NCBI RefSeq assembly: GCF_030757795.1
Contig: NZ_JAUQWH010000030.1
Location: forward strand, 1-64,000
Length of the DNA: 64,000 nt
Source: Actinoplanes oryzae
GTDB taxonomy: Bacteria; Actinomycetota; Actinomycetes; Mycobacteriales; Micromonosporaceae
Direction of reading: 5' to 3'
Shown: one piece after another, positions 1 through 8,953 of the stretch
Numbering within the stretch: the stretch's first letter is position 1
Layout: each line of letters opens with the position of its first letter
Notes under the pieces: model-generated
Told to the model about the DNA's origin: nothing
Databases searched by the model: none
Seen by the model: only the letters and a program-made list of their open reading frames with translations
Translations under genes and position numbers: made by a program

Positions 1-4
1 CGCC

Positions 5-1174
5 ATGCGCCTTCGCCACCTTGCTGCCACGCTCGCCACGCTGCTCGTCGTGGGCGGCGCCAATGCGGCTCCGGCCTGGAGTGCGGCCGACGATGCGATC
101 GAGTCCTCGGCGGCGGCCGATGCCGCGCCGGCGGATCTGCTGCAGCGGCTCGACGGTGGGCAGCCCACCACCATCACGCTGCTCGGCGACTCCACCGGGG
201 ACGCGGAGGACGAGTGGTTCTCCAGCCTCTCCGTCTGGCTGGCCGGCCGCCATCCCGCATACCGCACCACCTACCAGCTGTGGGACGACCGCGGTCAGGC
301 CTACGGGACCGAGACCGTGCTCGGCGGCGCTGTGGGCGGACCCGCGCTGAAGATCTACAACGGCAGCGTGGCCGGGAAAACGGCCGCATACGCCCTTGAT
401 GACGACCATTTCGACGAGCTCACCGGCCACGTCTCCCACCTGTACGTGATCAACTACGGCCACAACGAGCGCGACGCCACCACCTACCCTGACTACGCCG
501 TACTCACCGGCAGGCTGCACGCCAAGCACCCGGCGGCCGGCATCGTCCCGGTGCTCCAGAACCCCGAGAGCACGGCCAACGCCGTCGCGCACGCGGAGCG
601 CATCCAGACCGTCAGAACCCTGGCCGGCGAGAACCGGTGGCCGGTCATCGACGCCTACAACGCGTTCCGCGCCGACCCGCGCCCCCTGTCCGACCTCCTG
701 ATCGATGGCGTGCACCCGAAGCCCGCCGGGCACGCCCTCTGGCTGGCCGCCGCCCAGCGCGTGTTCCTGGACCAGTCCGCGCAGGGCGATTGGACCGACT
801 GCCCGACCGGCACCCCGGCCACCGGCGGATACATCTGCCTGTGGGACAACACCAACTACGACGACGGCCGCCTGCAGCGGACGTACGAAACCCTCAGAAG
901 GACGACCACGGACGGCGTCGACGGCTGCTGGAACCTCACCAGCAGCGCGTTCTCCAGCGGCCTCTGGGCTTACGACTCGGCGTCGTCCTGGGCGCTGCGG
1001 AAGAACCCCGACAGCAGCATCCGGTACCGGGTGCAGATCTTCGAGTGGATCAACTGCAACACCGAGGGCAACTATCGCACGTACGTCGTCGACCAGGACT
1101 TCGCGGCGGCGGACCTCAGGACGATCGGCTGGAACAACACGGCCGCCTCCATCCGGGTCACCATCGCCCCTTGA
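5..1174 (+). CDS. secreted SGNH/GDSL-like hydrolase with C-terminal I36-type domain
   Basis: 389 aa, exported. Residues 1-27 form a signal peptide (basic MRLRH, hydrophobic stretch, small residues before AADD). An SGNH-hydrolase core follows: the nucleophile block TITLLGDSTGD lies near residue 60 and the Asp/His block DGVHPKPAGH near residue 240, so an esterase or lipase activity outside the cell is likely. From about residue 275 a Cys-containing module (GYICLWDNTNYDDG) resembles peptidase-inhibitor family I36, a beta/gamma-crystallin-like fold. The fusion suggests a secreted enzyme with a binding or inhibitor tail. Only four bases precede the ATG, so the ribosome binding site cannot be judged; the signal peptide supports this start. 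It converges on the MMPL gene across a hairpin terminator. Confidence 0.75.
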   Translation: MRLRHLAATLATLLVVGGANAAPAWSAADDAIESSAAADAAPADLLQRLDGGQPTTITLLGDSTGDAEDEWFSSLSVWLAGRHPAYRTTYQLWDDRGQAYGTETVLGGAVGGPALKIYNGSVAGKTAAYALDDDHFDELTGHVSHLYVINYGHNERDATTYPDYAVLTGRLHAKHPAAGIVPVLQNPESTANAVAHAERIQTVRTLAGENRWPVIDAYNAFRADPRPLSDLLIDGVHPKPAGHALWLAAAQRVFLDQSAQGDWTDCPTGTPATGGYICLWDNTNYDDGRLQRTYETLRRTTTDGVDGCWNLTSSAFSSGLWAYDSASSWALRKNPDSSIRYRVQIFEWINCNTEGNYRTYVVDQDFAAADLRTIGWNNTAASIRVTIAP

Positions 1175-1212
1175 GTAAGTTCTCCGGGGAGCTGCGGCGC
1201 CGGGATCAGGGA

Positions 1213-1248
1213 CAGATCCGGACGGGCACGGGGCCCGTCGCGGATCTG
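1213..1248. terminator. bidirectional hairpin terminator
   Basis: CAGATCCG-GACGGGC (1213-1227) pairs with GCCCGTC-G-CGGATCTG (1233-1248): 15 base pairs, one bulged G and a 5-nt loop. It lies between the convergent stops at 1174 and 1265. There is no U tract, as is common in actinomycetes. Confidence 0.7.
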
Positions 1249-1264
1249 CTCCGTGCGGATGTGC

Positions 1265-3460
1265 TCACCGTTGCAGCGCGGGCTCCTCGTCGTCGGCCGG
1301 CGAGTGCCGCCCGGCCGGCGAGTGCCGCCCGGCCGGCGAGTGCCGCCCGGCCGGCGAGTGCCGCCCGGTCGGTGGCGCCTCCGCCGGGGGCCGGGACAGC
1401 CGGCTCGGCCACCAGATCCGCCGGCCGATCAGCAGGGTGAGGGCGGGCACCAGAACCGACCGTACGAGCAGGGCGTCGAGCAGCACACCGAAGGCGACCA
1501 GGAACCCGACCTCGACCAGCATCACCAGCGGAAGTGAGACGAGGACCGCGAACGTGGCGGCCAGGACCAGGCCGGCCGACGTGATGACGCCGCCGGTGGC
1601 GGAGAGGGCTTTGAGCATGCCGTCTCCGGTGCCGAGACGTACGGTCTCCTCCCGGGCTCGGCTGGCCAGGAAGATGTTGTAGTCGACGCCGAGCGCCACG
1701 AGGAACATGAATGCCAGCAGCGGCACCGAATAGTCGATGCCCTTGAACCCGAGGAGGGTCTCGAAGACGAACACGCTGCCGCCGAAGGCCGCGGCGAACG
1801 AGACGACCACGGTCGCCATCAGGACCAGCGGGGCAACTATCGCGCGCAGCAGCAGTCCGAGGACGATCAGGACCACGGCGAGCACCAGGGGGATCACCAG
1901 CTTCTCGTCGCGGCTGGTGGTGACCTCGGTGTCGAGGTTCTCCGCGCTCGGCCCGCCGACGATCGCCTCCGCCCCGTTGACCGCGTGCACAGCGGTGCGT
2001 ACCCGCTTGATGGTGTCGTACTCGGCGGGGGTGTCCGGAGCGTCGGCCGGGTACACCGAGATGTCGGTCCAGCCCTGGACGGTCTCACCCGGTTCGGCCC
2101 GCGCCACGCCGGGAGTGCGCTTGACGACGTCGAGAATCTGCTTCTGGTACGCCGGCCGCGTGTAGATGGTCATCGGCTGGCCGCCGAGCTCGGGGAAGTT
2201 CTGGCGCAGCACGGTGAAGCCGGTGACCGACTCCGGCGGGGACAAGAACTGGTCCTGCTCCCTCAGCGCGCCGGTGTTGCCCGTCAGACCGACGCAGAGC
2301 GCGGCGAGGATGCCGAACGAGCCGAGCGTCGCCACCCACCGGCGGCGGCTGATGGCGGTGCCGAGCCGTCCCCACGCCCCAGGCTTCTCCTGTACGGCCA
2401 TGTTGAACCGCGGGATGGCCGGCCAGAAGATCCGGCGGCCGAGCACCACGAGCACCGCCGGGAACAGGGTCAGCATGGCCACCAGCGCGCACAGGATGCC
2501 GGCGGCGCCGATCGGGCCGAGCCCGCTGATGCTGTTCAGGTCCGCGGCGAGCAGGCAGAGCAGGCCCGCGACCACGGTGGCCGCGGACGCGATGATGGCC
2601 GGCGCGGCGCCGCGCAGCGCGTGGATCATCGCGACCCGTACGTTCTGGTGGTGGTGCAGTGTCTCGCGATAACGGGCGATGAGCAGCAGCGCGTAGTCAG
2701 TGCCGACGCCGAACACCAGGATCGTCAGCAGTGCCGAGTTCTGGTTGTCGACCACGATGCCGAAGCCCTTGACGAGCAGGTAGACGGTCGCCATCGAGGT
2801 CAGCGCGGCCACGCCCACGACGATTAGCGGGACGAACCACAACACCGGGCTGCGGTACGTGAGGACGAGCAGGATCGTGACGACGATGACGGTGGTGAGG
2901 AAGACCTGCAGGTCGATGCCGTCGAAGACGGCGTCCAGGTCGCCGTCGATCGCGGCCGGGCCGGTCACCTCGAGGTCCAGGCCGGCGGGCCGGTCCTTCG
3001 TGGCGTCACGCAACGGGCCGACGAGCTCCTCCGGCGGGCCGTAGGTCGTGCTCAGGTCGAGGGTGAACATGATCGCCTTGCCGTTGGTGGACGGCCTGAT
3101 CGAGGGGCCGTCGTCGTCCTCCTCGCCGGACATCACCGTCTTCGGTGGGTACCGCCCGGCCAGGGTGTCGTAGTGGCGTTCGACCGTGGCGCGGTCGGCG
3201 CTGGTCAAGCCGCCGGCGCGGTGGTACACGAAGACGAACGTGTTGTCCTCCGCGCCGGGAAGGCTCTCCTCCAGCGCCGCCACCTTGGTGGACTCGGCGC
3301 TGGCGGGCAGGGCGTCCACGGCCTTGTCGGTGGTGACCGAGCTCAACTTTCCGCTCAACGGCACCATGACCGCCGCCAGGGCCACCCACAAGCCGATCAC
3401 CAACCACGGCACCCACCGCCCGGGCGGCGCTTCCTTGGTCGGCACTGCGTTGACTGTCAT
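1265..3460 (-). CDS. MMPL family RND-type transporter
   Basis: 731 aa integral membrane protein of the MmpL/RND class, which exports lipids or small hydrophobic compounds. The topology is two copies of one TM helix, a large extracytoplasmic loop and five TM helices. The TM4-equivalent motifs GVGTDYALLLIARYRE (first half) and GVDYNIFLASRAREE (second half) carry the Asp-Tyr pair that relays protons in MmpL proteins. The length is usual for actinobacterial MMPL exporters. The extreme C-terminus carries a repeated PAGRHS hexapeptide encoded by the tandem repeat at 1295-1366. The gene is divergent from the amidohydrolase at 3592 and shares a 72-bp palindromic control region, so the two are probably co-regulated. 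Confidence 0.92.
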   Translation of the reverse strand: MTVNAVPTKEAPPGRWVPWLVIGLWVALAAVMVPLSGKLSSVTTDKAVDALPASAESTKVAALEESLPGAEDNTFVFVYHRAGGLTSADRATVERHYDTLAGRYPPKTVMSGEEDDDGPSIRPSTNGKAIMFTLDLSTTYGPPEELVGPLRDATKDRPAGLDLEVTGPAAIDGDLDAVFDGIDLQVFLTTVIVVTILLVLTYRSPVLWFVPLIVVGVAALTSMATVYLLVKGFGIVVDNQNSALLTILVFGVGTDYALLLIARYRETLHHHQNVRVAMIHALRGAAPAIIASAATVVAGLLCLLAADLNSISGLGPIGAAGILCALVAMLTLFPAVLVVLGRRIFWPAIPRFNMAVQEKPGAWGRLGTAISRRRWVATLGSFGILAALCVGLTGNTGALREQDQFLSPPESVTGFTVLRQNFPELGGQPMTIYTRPAYQKQILDVVKRTPGVARAEPGETVQGWTDISVYPADAPDTPAEYDTIKRVRTAVHAVNGAEAIVGGPSAENLDTEVTTSRDEKLVIPLVLAVVLIVLGLLLRAIVAPLVLMATVVVSFAAAFGGSVFVFETLLGFKGIDYSVPLLAFMFLVALGVDYNIFLASRAREETVRLGTGDGMLKALSATGGVITSAGLVLAATFAVLVSLPLVMLVEVGFLVAFGVLLDALLVRSVLVPALTLLIGRRIWWPSRLSRPPAEAPPTGRHSPAGRHSPAGRHSPAGRHSPADDEEPALQR
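1295..1366. repeat. four perfect 18-bp tandem repeats inside the MMPL gene
   Basis: Four identical copies of an 18-bp unit (GGCCGGCGAGTGCCGCCC), followed by a degenerate partial copy. On the minus strand they encode the hexapeptide PAGRHS repeated near the C-terminus of the MMPL transporter. The 18-bp unit keeps the reading frame whatever the copy number. Confidence 0.95.
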
Positions 3461-3487
3461 CGATCCTCCTGAGGATTGCTGTCCGAG

Positions 3488-3559
3488 GCCGACTTCGTAC
3501 CGAGTGAATCTGAGACGATCATTAATGCTCGTCTCAGATTCGCTCGGTAGGAAGTTGGC
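3488..3559. promoter_or_regulatory. 72-bp near-perfect palindrome in divergent promoter region
   Basis: The arms 3488-3519 and 3528-3559 are reverse complements at 28 of 32 positions. The 8 bases between them, CATTAATG, are themselves a perfect palindrome, so the dyad is continuous with its centre at 3523/3524. The core half-site is GAATCTGAGACGA. It fills the gap between the MMPL start (3460) and the amidohydrolase start (3592). The symmetry suits a dimeric repressor of TetR type binding both promoters, perhaps as two dimers. No TetR or MarR gene is adjacent. Confidence 0.8.
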
Positions 3560-3591
3560 GTCAGATCAGCGAGACCTGAAGAGGGACTGAG

Positions 3592-4755
3592 ATGAAGCCC
3601 ATGGGACGCCGCAGCTTTCTGGCTGCCGCCACGGCACTCGGCATCGGCGCCGGCGTGTCCTCGCACGCCATTGCCTCGGCGGCGAGCGACAACAAGAAGA
3701 CTCCGGAACAGGCTCCGGACCGCGACGCGGACAAGACTGCGGAAATCTACGAGAGAGACCGGGACCTGCCCTTCATCGGCGCGGAGGAGACGTTCTCGAC
3801 CCCCGCGTTGCTGAAGCTGAACTCCATCAACGAGGACCACATCGCGTACCTCGAGGAAATCGGTCTTGCGGATCTGGGCCGGCGCCGCATCGACGATATG
3901 GACACGGGGGGACTCGACGTTCAGATCCTGTCCGCCCATACGCCGTCCGTCCAGAATGTTCCGGGGCGAAGGGGCATCGACCTCGCCCGTCGTCTCAACC
4001 GGCAACTCGTGGACGGGCCGATCGCCGAGTATCCGGGCCGCTTCAAGGCTTTCGCCACGTTGCCCCTGCAGAGCCCGGAGGCGGCGGCGGATGAACTGGA
4101 GCGCTCGGTTCGGGACGATGGCTTCCTGGGCGCACTGACCAACGGGCACATCACGAAGAAGTATCTCGATCATCCCGATTTCGAGCCTGTGCTGGCGCGT
4201 GCCGTTGCGCTCGACGTGCCGATCTACCTGCACCCCGGCTATCCGGCCGACGAGATCTTCAAGATTCTCTACAGCACCACCCGGTCGCAATACACCGAAG
4301 AGTTCCAGCCCTACATCTTCAGTGGGTCCGGATACGGCTGGCACCAGGAGGTGCTGACCCAGTGCATTCGGATGATCACGTACGGGGTCTTCGATCGATT
4401 CCCCACACTGAAGATCATCATCGGCCACATGGGCGAAGGTCTTCCGTTCTACTACGAGCGGATCGTCAATGACATGGGCGAGCCGACCGAGAACTCGCTC
4501 AAGAAGCCCTTCGGGCAGTACTTCCAGGACAACTTCTGGGTCACGACCAGCGCATTCCCGCAGACCGAGCTGCTCGATCTCCTGCTGAAGCGCATCAGCG
4601 TGGACCGGGTGATGTTCGCAACCGACTACCCGTTCGCGGACATCAAGGCGCAGACCGACTGGTTCCGCGGAGTCGACCTGCCGCGCGAGGACAAGGAGAA
4701 GATCGCGTTCCGAAATGCCGAGAAACTGTTCAGAACGAAGGTGCCCGTGAAGTGA
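3592..4755 (+). CDS. Tat-exported amidohydrolase, gamma-resorcylate decarboxylase/ACMSD-like
   Basis: 387 aa. A twin-arginine signal (GRRSFLAAATALGIG, residues 5-19) sends it out of the cytoplasm, which is unusual for this family. The remainder aligns by eye with gamma-resorcylate decarboxylase-type amidohydrolase-2 proteins: GFLGALTNGH, VPIYLHPGYP (metal His), IIIGHMGEGLPF (His) and FATDYPFADI (metal/catalytic Asp). The usual N-terminal EEHF metal motif reads EETF here (residues 65-68), so one His ligand is Thr67. It may therefore act as a decarboxylase or hydrolase with altered metal binding. It is divergent from an MMPL exporter, suggesting coupled handling of one exported or toxic aromatic compound. 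Confidence 0.8.
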   Translation: MKPMGRRSFLAAATALGIGAGVSSHAIASAASDNKKTPEQAPDRDADKTAEIYERDRDLPFIGAEETFSTPALLKLNSINEDHIAYLEEIGLADLGRRRIDDMDTGGLDVQILSAHTPSVQNVPGRRGIDLARRLNRQLVDGPIAEYPGRFKAFATLPLQSPEAAADELERSVRDDGFLGALTNGHITKKYLDHPDFEPVLARAVALDVPIYLHPGYPADEIFKILYSTTRSQYTEEFQPYIFSGSGYGWHQEVLTQCIRMITYGVFDRFPTLKIIIGHMGEGLPFYYERIVNDMGEPTENSLKKPFGQYFQDNFWVTTSAFPQTELLDLLLKRISVDRVMFATDYPFADIKAQTDWFRGVDLPREDKEKIAFRNAEKLFRTKVPVK

Positions 4756-4819
4756 GGCGTCTCGCATGTTGATCGGGGAGGATGAGCGTCAAAGGCGTCG
4801 ATCGGAGGGGCGGGGCGGA

Positions 4820-5512
4820 GTGCGGATCATGATCGCGGATGACGAGGCGGCCATCCGTGACTCGCTGGAGCGGGTGCTCCAGGTCGAGGGGTATGACACC
4901 AGTACGGTGGCCAACGGTCTCGCTGTCCTCGACGGGATCGAGGGCACGCGGGGCGACACCTTGGATCTGTTGATCCTGGACGTGATGATGCCCCGGCTCG
5001 GCGGGTTGGAGACCTGCCGGCGGTTGCGGGCGGCGGGCCGGGATCTGCCGGTGCTGATGCTGACCGCCCGGGATCAGGTGTCCGACCGGGTCGCGGGCCT
5101 GGACGCGGGCGCCGACGACTATCTGCCCAAGCCGTTCGCCACCGAGGAGTTGCTCGCCCGGGTGCGGGCCCTGCTGCGCCGGCGCACGCCGGCCGGCGAG
5201 GAGTCGCCGATCCTGTCGTACGCCGACGTGCGGATCGATCCCGACAGGTTCGAGGCGTGGCGGGGTGCGCGGCCGCTGCGCCTGACCCGGACCGAGTTCT
5301 CCCTCCTGCAGGTCCTGCTGCGCAACGCGACCCGGGTCTTGAGCCGCGACGCGCTGTTCGAGGCGATCTGGGGCTTCGACATGAGCACCACCGCCAACAA
5401 CCTTCAGGTGTACGTGAGCTATCTGCGCCGCAAGTTGGAGGCCGAGGGTGAGCCGCGCTTGATCTACACGTTGCGCGGCCTGGGATACACATTGCGGGAG
5501 ACTCCTCCGTGA
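4820..5512 (+). CDS. OmpR/PhoB-family response regulator
   Basis: 230 aa. An N-terminal receiver begins MIADDE and has the phosphoacceptor Asp54 in LLILDVMMPRLGG, the Thr block VLMLTARD and Lys in YLPKPF. A C-terminal winged helix follows (LTRTEFSLLQVLLRN, VYVSYLRRKLE). I chose GTG 4820 because GGAGGGG lies 9 bases upstream and the protein then starts directly with the first receiver strand; an in-frame ATG at 4766 would add 18 non-conserved residues. It overlaps the kinase start by four bases (GTGA) and so forms a cognate two-component pair. Its targets are unknown; the genes on either side are candidates. Confidence 0.92.
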   Translation: MRIMIADDEAAIRDSLERVLQVEGYDTSTVANGLAVLDGIEGTRGDTLDLLILDVMMPRLGGLETCRRLRAAGRDLPVLMLTARDQVSDRVAGLDAGADDYLPKPFATEELLARVRALLRRRTPAGEESPILSYADVRIDPDRFEAWRGARPLRLTRTEFSLLQVLLRNATRVLSRDALFEAIWGFDMSTTANNLQVYVSYLRRKLEAEGEPRLIYTLRGLGYTLRETPP

Positions 5513-6960
5513 GCGGGCGCGACCGCCGGGAGCCGCGCCGGTTGACCCGGTGGTGGCGCGGGCGGTCCCTGCGGACCCGGATGACGGTGATCGCGGCGAC
5601 CGCCATCGCGGTCAGCGTGTTCGTGTCCTTCCAGGTGGCCAGCGAGCTGATGGACCGCAAGCTGCTGGAAACCGCCGAGGATCAGCTGCACGCCGACTCC
5701 CGCGTCCTGGCGACCAACGCGGAGCGCGCCGGTCTGGCGCAGGTTCAGCTGCCGCCGTACCCGGGATCCGGCCGGCTGGTGCGGGTCATCCTGCCCGACG
5801 GCTCGACCCGGACACCGGCCGGCCAGCCCGGGCTGCCCCCGGTCAGCGCGCAAGCCGGGCGCGTCGCGGCGGGCGCGTCGACCGACCTGCTGGAGTCGAC
5901 CGACTGGAACGACGGCTACCGCGTCTACACCCTGCGGGCGGGCGACGGCGCGGTCCAGGTGGCCGACCTCGCCGACGACAGCCCGATCAACCAGTTCGGG
6001 TTTGGCATGCTGCTGATCGGGCTGCTCTGCGTGGCCGGCGGCGCCCTGGTCGGGCGGACCGTGGCGCGGACCGCGCTGGCACCGATCGACCGGCTGACCG
6101 CCGCCGCGGTGCATGTCGCGGACACCCGGGATCTCGACGCCGACATCCCGGACGAGGGCGGCGGGGAGATCCGGCAGCTGATCCAGTCGATCAACAACAT
6201 GCTCGCCGCGCTGCGGGACTCCCGGCAGGCTCAGCGGCTGCTCGCCGAGGACGCCTCCCACGAACTCAAGACCCCGCTCACCAGCCTGCGCCTCAACGTC
6301 GAGCTGCTGATCCGGCTCGACCGGCGCGGCACCCTGGACACCGCGCTGCCGGCGGAGAGCCGGACCCGGCTGCTCCACGATGTCGGCGCCCAGGTGGCCG
6401 AGTTGAGCACCCTGGCCGCCGAGCTGACCGAGGTGGCACGCGGTGACGTGAGCGACGAGAGCACCGAGCTGATCGACCTCGCCGACGTGGTGGTGGCCGC
6501 CGCGGCCCGAGCGCGTTCGCGCATGCCCGACACAGAGGTCGCGCTCGACGTGAGCTCGGTGTGGGTGAGCGGGCGTCCCGCCGCGCTGCAGCGGGCTGTG
6601 CTCAACCTCATCGACAACGCGGGCAAGTGGTCTCCCGCGGACCAGCCGGTCCAGGTCCGGCTCCGTGCCGCCGGCGGGTCGGCGGTGCTCGAGGTCGACG
6701 ACGCCGGGCCGGGCATCGACGCCGCCGACGCGCCGCGGGTGTTCGACCGGTTCTACCGTGCCGACAGCGCCCGGGCGTTGCCGGGATCCGGTCTCGGGCT
6801 GTCCATCGTGCAGCGGGTTGTCGAGGCCCACGGCGGCCGGGTCACCGTCGCCCGCTCCACTCGCGGTGGCGCTCTGCTTCTGATCGGCCTGCCGGCCGCG
6901 AGCCTGCCGTCCCGTTCGCCGTCGAACCGTGAGACCGATGTCCGCCTCGGTGCTACTTGA
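5509..6960 (+). CDS. membrane sensor histidine kinase
   Basis: 483 aa. Two TM helices (about residues 24-44 and 165-185) flank a sensor domain of roughly 120 aa outside the cell. A HAMP linker and a HisKA dimerisation helix follow, with phospho-His251 in DASHELKTPLTSLR. The ATPase domain has an N box NLIDNAGKWSP, G1 DDAGPGI and G2 GSGLGLSIV. It is the cognate kinase of the response regulator just upstream (GTGA overlap). Its last 8 bases overlap the 3' end of the convergent ABC substrate-binding gene. No signal can be inferred from the sensor domain. Confidence 0.93.
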   Translation: MSGRDRREPRRLTRWWRGRSLRTRMTVIAATAIAVSVFVSFQVASELMDRKLLETAEDQLHADSRVLATNAERAGLAQVQLPPYPGSGRLVRVILPDGSTRTPAGQPGLPPVSAQAGRVAAGASTDLLESTDWNDGYRVYTLRAGDGAVQVADLADDSPINQFGFGMLLIGLLCVAGGALVGRTVARTALAPIDRLTAAAVHVADTRDLDADIPDEGGGEIRQLIQSINNMLAALRDSRQAQRLLAEDASHELKTPLTSLRLNVELLIRLDRRGTLDTALPAESRTRLLHDVGAQVAELSTLAAELTEVARGDVSDESTELIDLADVVVAAAARARSRMPDTEVALDVSSVWVSGRPAALQRAVLNLIDNAGKWSPADQPVQVRLRAAGGSAVLEVDDAGPGIDAADAPRVFDRFYRADSARALPGSGLGLSIVQRVVEAHGGRVTVARSTRGGALLLIGLPAASLPSRSPSNRETDVRLGAT

Positions 6961-8131
6961 GGCCGATGGAGGTGTCGATGAACTCGTTGGTGTAGAGATC
7001 GTCGACTTTCAGGCCGGCGGCGGCGGGGGAGCCCAGTCTGGTGTAGATCGGCTGGGCCGTGCCGAGGAACTTCGCCATCCGGCCGGGGTCGAAGTCGCCG
7101 ATGGTGCTGTTGGTGCCGTTGCTGACGAGCTTGGTCTCGATCATGGTCTTGCGGGCGTAGTCGGCGACGCCGGGGCTGTACGTCCATCCGGTGTTGTACT
7201 CGGTGACGAGCTTCTGGATGAGATTGTCGGCCGCCGCCGGGTTGGCGAAATAGTCGGCCTGAGACTTCTGCAGCACCGGGGTGAGGGCCTTCAGGCAGGG
7301 GGAGAGCTTGTCGAAGTCCGCCGTCCGGACCGCCATCGCCGACGGGTAGGGATTCCAGCCGGTCTCGGAGATCAGGGCGTACTTCACGGGCTTGCCCCAC
7401 GCCTTGACCTCGTGCTCGTAGATGTACGGCTCGGAGGAGGCGTACCCCTGTTGGACGTCCTTGCCGCGGGCGGCGACGAAGTTGGCCGGCGTGCCGTCGT
7501 AGCCGGCGTCCTGGCTCTTCTTGGAGACCAGGCCGGCATCGAGGAGATAGTCCTGGTAGGCCGCGCCCGCCAGGTAGCGCCACACGCCGCCCGACTTGTC
7601 GAGGGCACCCTTGAGGTCGGCGACCCGGTTGACTTCGGGGTACGTGGCGGGGTCCCACATCACCATGGCCGGGCTCTGGTCGAGCGGGGCGAAGAACGCC
7701 CTGGTCGGTGTCGTGGCCGAATTGGCGATCTGGTCGTCGGTCGTGATGTAGCCCAGCGTGATCGACGTGTCGGTGTACAGCTGCGCGCCCACGCCGGTGT
7801 AGCCGATGGCCGGGCCGCCGGCGCGGACCTCGAGCCTCACCCCGGTCGACCGGCCGCCGAGATACAGCGTTCCGGAGACCGACTTCTTGCCCGCGTCGAC
7901 GACCGCGTCGTCGCCGAGCATCTGGTAGGTGTAGCCGTGCTCCGACTCGGGGTTCCAGTCGGTCTGGACGACGATGGTGGCCGGACAGCCGGCGGCCTTG
8001 AGGTCGACAGCGCCGGCGCTCGCGGCGGGGGCCGGTGCATCCGACCCGGAGGAATCCGTGCAGCCGGTGACAAGGGGTGCCGAGACGACGAGGGCGCCTA
8101 GTGAGGCCATCAGCCTCCGGTGTGCGTTCAT
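6953..8131 (-). CDS. ABC transporter substrate-binding lipoprotein (NitT/TauT type)
   Basis: 392 aa. The N-terminus (basic MNAHRRLM, hydrophobic core, lipobox VTGC) marks a lipoprotein anchored outside the membrane. The body begins ATIVVQTDWNPESEHG, as in SsuA/ThiY-like periplasmic binding proteins, whose ligands include nitrate, sulfonates and HMP-type pyrimidines. I chose ATG 8131; an upstream in-frame TTG at 8152 would only add seven residues before the signal. It is the third gene of an ATPase-permease-binding protein operon. The neighbouring deaminase-like enzyme suggests a pyrimidine or related N-heterocycle as ligand (inference). Confidence 0.85.
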   Translation of the reverse strand: MNAHRRLMASLGALVVSAPLVTGCTDSSGSDAPAPAASAGAVDLKAAGCPATIVVQTDWNPESEHGYTYQMLGDDAVVDAGKKSVSGTLYLGGRSTGVRLEVRAGGPAIGYTGVGAQLYTDTSITLGYITTDDQIANSATTPTRAFFAPLDQSPAMVMWDPATYPEVNRVADLKGALDKSGGVWRYLAGAAYQDYLLDAGLVSKKSQDAGYDGTPANFVAARGKDVQQGYASSEPYIYEHEVKAWGKPVKYALISETGWNPYPSAMAVRTADFDKLSPCLKALTPVLQKSQADYFANPAAADNLIQKLVTEYNTGWTYSPGVADYARKTMIETKLVSNGTNSTIGDFDPGRMAKFLGTAQPIYTRLGSPAAAGLKVDDLYTNEFIDTSIGLK

Positions 8132-8164
8132 GAGCGGATCCCACTTTCGCAACGGGAAGGTTTG

Positions 8165-8953
8165 TCAGGTCGCGGGTTGGTACCAACGGCCGACGGCGAG
8201 CTTGGACAGGAGACCGAAGAACCCGAACATCGTGACCCCGAGGAGCGCCGCCACGAAGATCGCGGCGAAGAGGGCGGTGTAGTCGAGCAGGCGGGCGTAG
8301 GTCTGCAGCAGAGAGCCGAGGCCCGGGGTGCCGCGCTGGAAGAAGAAGTCGCCGACGATCGCGCCGACAACCGAAAGCCCGGCCGAGGTACGCAGGCCGA
8401 CGAAGATCGACGGGAGGGCCGCCGGAAACATCAATTTCATCAGTACGGTGCCACGGCGTACGCGTTGCAGCCGGAAGAGCTCGTGGAGGGACTTCTCCAC
8501 CGACTCCAGCCCGAAGAGGGTGTTCGCGACCATCGGGAAGAGCGAGATCAGCACGCAGACGACCACGCGAGCCCGGAACTCGTAGCCGAACCAGACGCCG
8601 ATCAGCGGGACGATGGCGAGGATCGGTATGCATTGGAGGATCACGGCGTACGGATATGTCGAGCGTTTGGCCCAGGCCGTCGAGGCCATGGCGATCGCCC
8701 AGGTAATGCCGATGACCGCGGCGATCGCGATCCCGGTGAGCGCGACTTCGGTCGAGTGCCAAGCCCCCCGCAGGATCTGGGTACGGGTCGGGGAATCGAG
8801 GAACCCGTCCGTGATCACTTGTCCGGGCGTCGGGACGAGAAAGTCTCGGGCCGGTCCGAGCAGCGCGTGGACGGCGTACCAGAGGCCGATGATGACGGCG
8901 AGGACGAGCAACGGCGGAATGGCGTTCAGCGCGGCCGAGCGTACTCGAATCAT
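8165..8953 (-). CDS. ABC transporter permease (NitT/TauT type)
   Basis: 262 aa with about six TM helices, matching the BPD_transp_1 permease fold. The ATPase-coupling EAA-type loop is in the region SLHELFRLQRV near residue 160. The start ATG 8953 overlaps the ATPase stop by four bases (ATGA), so the genes are translationally coupled. The reading frame is open far upstream inside the ATPase gene, but that part does not resemble a permease. It forms the import channel with the lipoprotein at 6953 and the ATPase at 8950. Confidence 0.9.
   Translation of the reverse strand: MIRVRSAALNAIPPLLVLAVIIGLWYAVHALLGPARDFLVPTPGQVITDGFLDSPTRTQILRGAWHSTEVALTGIAIAAVIGITWAIAMASTAWAKRSTYPYAVILQCIPILAIVPLIGVWFGYEFRARVVVCVLISLFPMVANTLFGLESVEKSLHELFRLQRVRRGTVLMKLMFPAALPSIFVGLRTSAGLSVVGAIVGDFFFQRGTPGLGSLLQTYARLLDYTALFAAIFVAALLGVTMFGFFGLLSKLAVGRWYQPAT

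Noticed and set aside
1295..1366. Short tandem repeats as a CRISPR array
   Set aside because: No spacers; units abut directly and keep the reading frame of a transporter.
3457..4767. 436-codon minus-strand open frame over the amidohydrolase
   Set aside because: Antisense to a well-supported gene; Arg/Val-rich with no fold. Its end coding resembles the start of the opposite frame only because both read the same palindrome.
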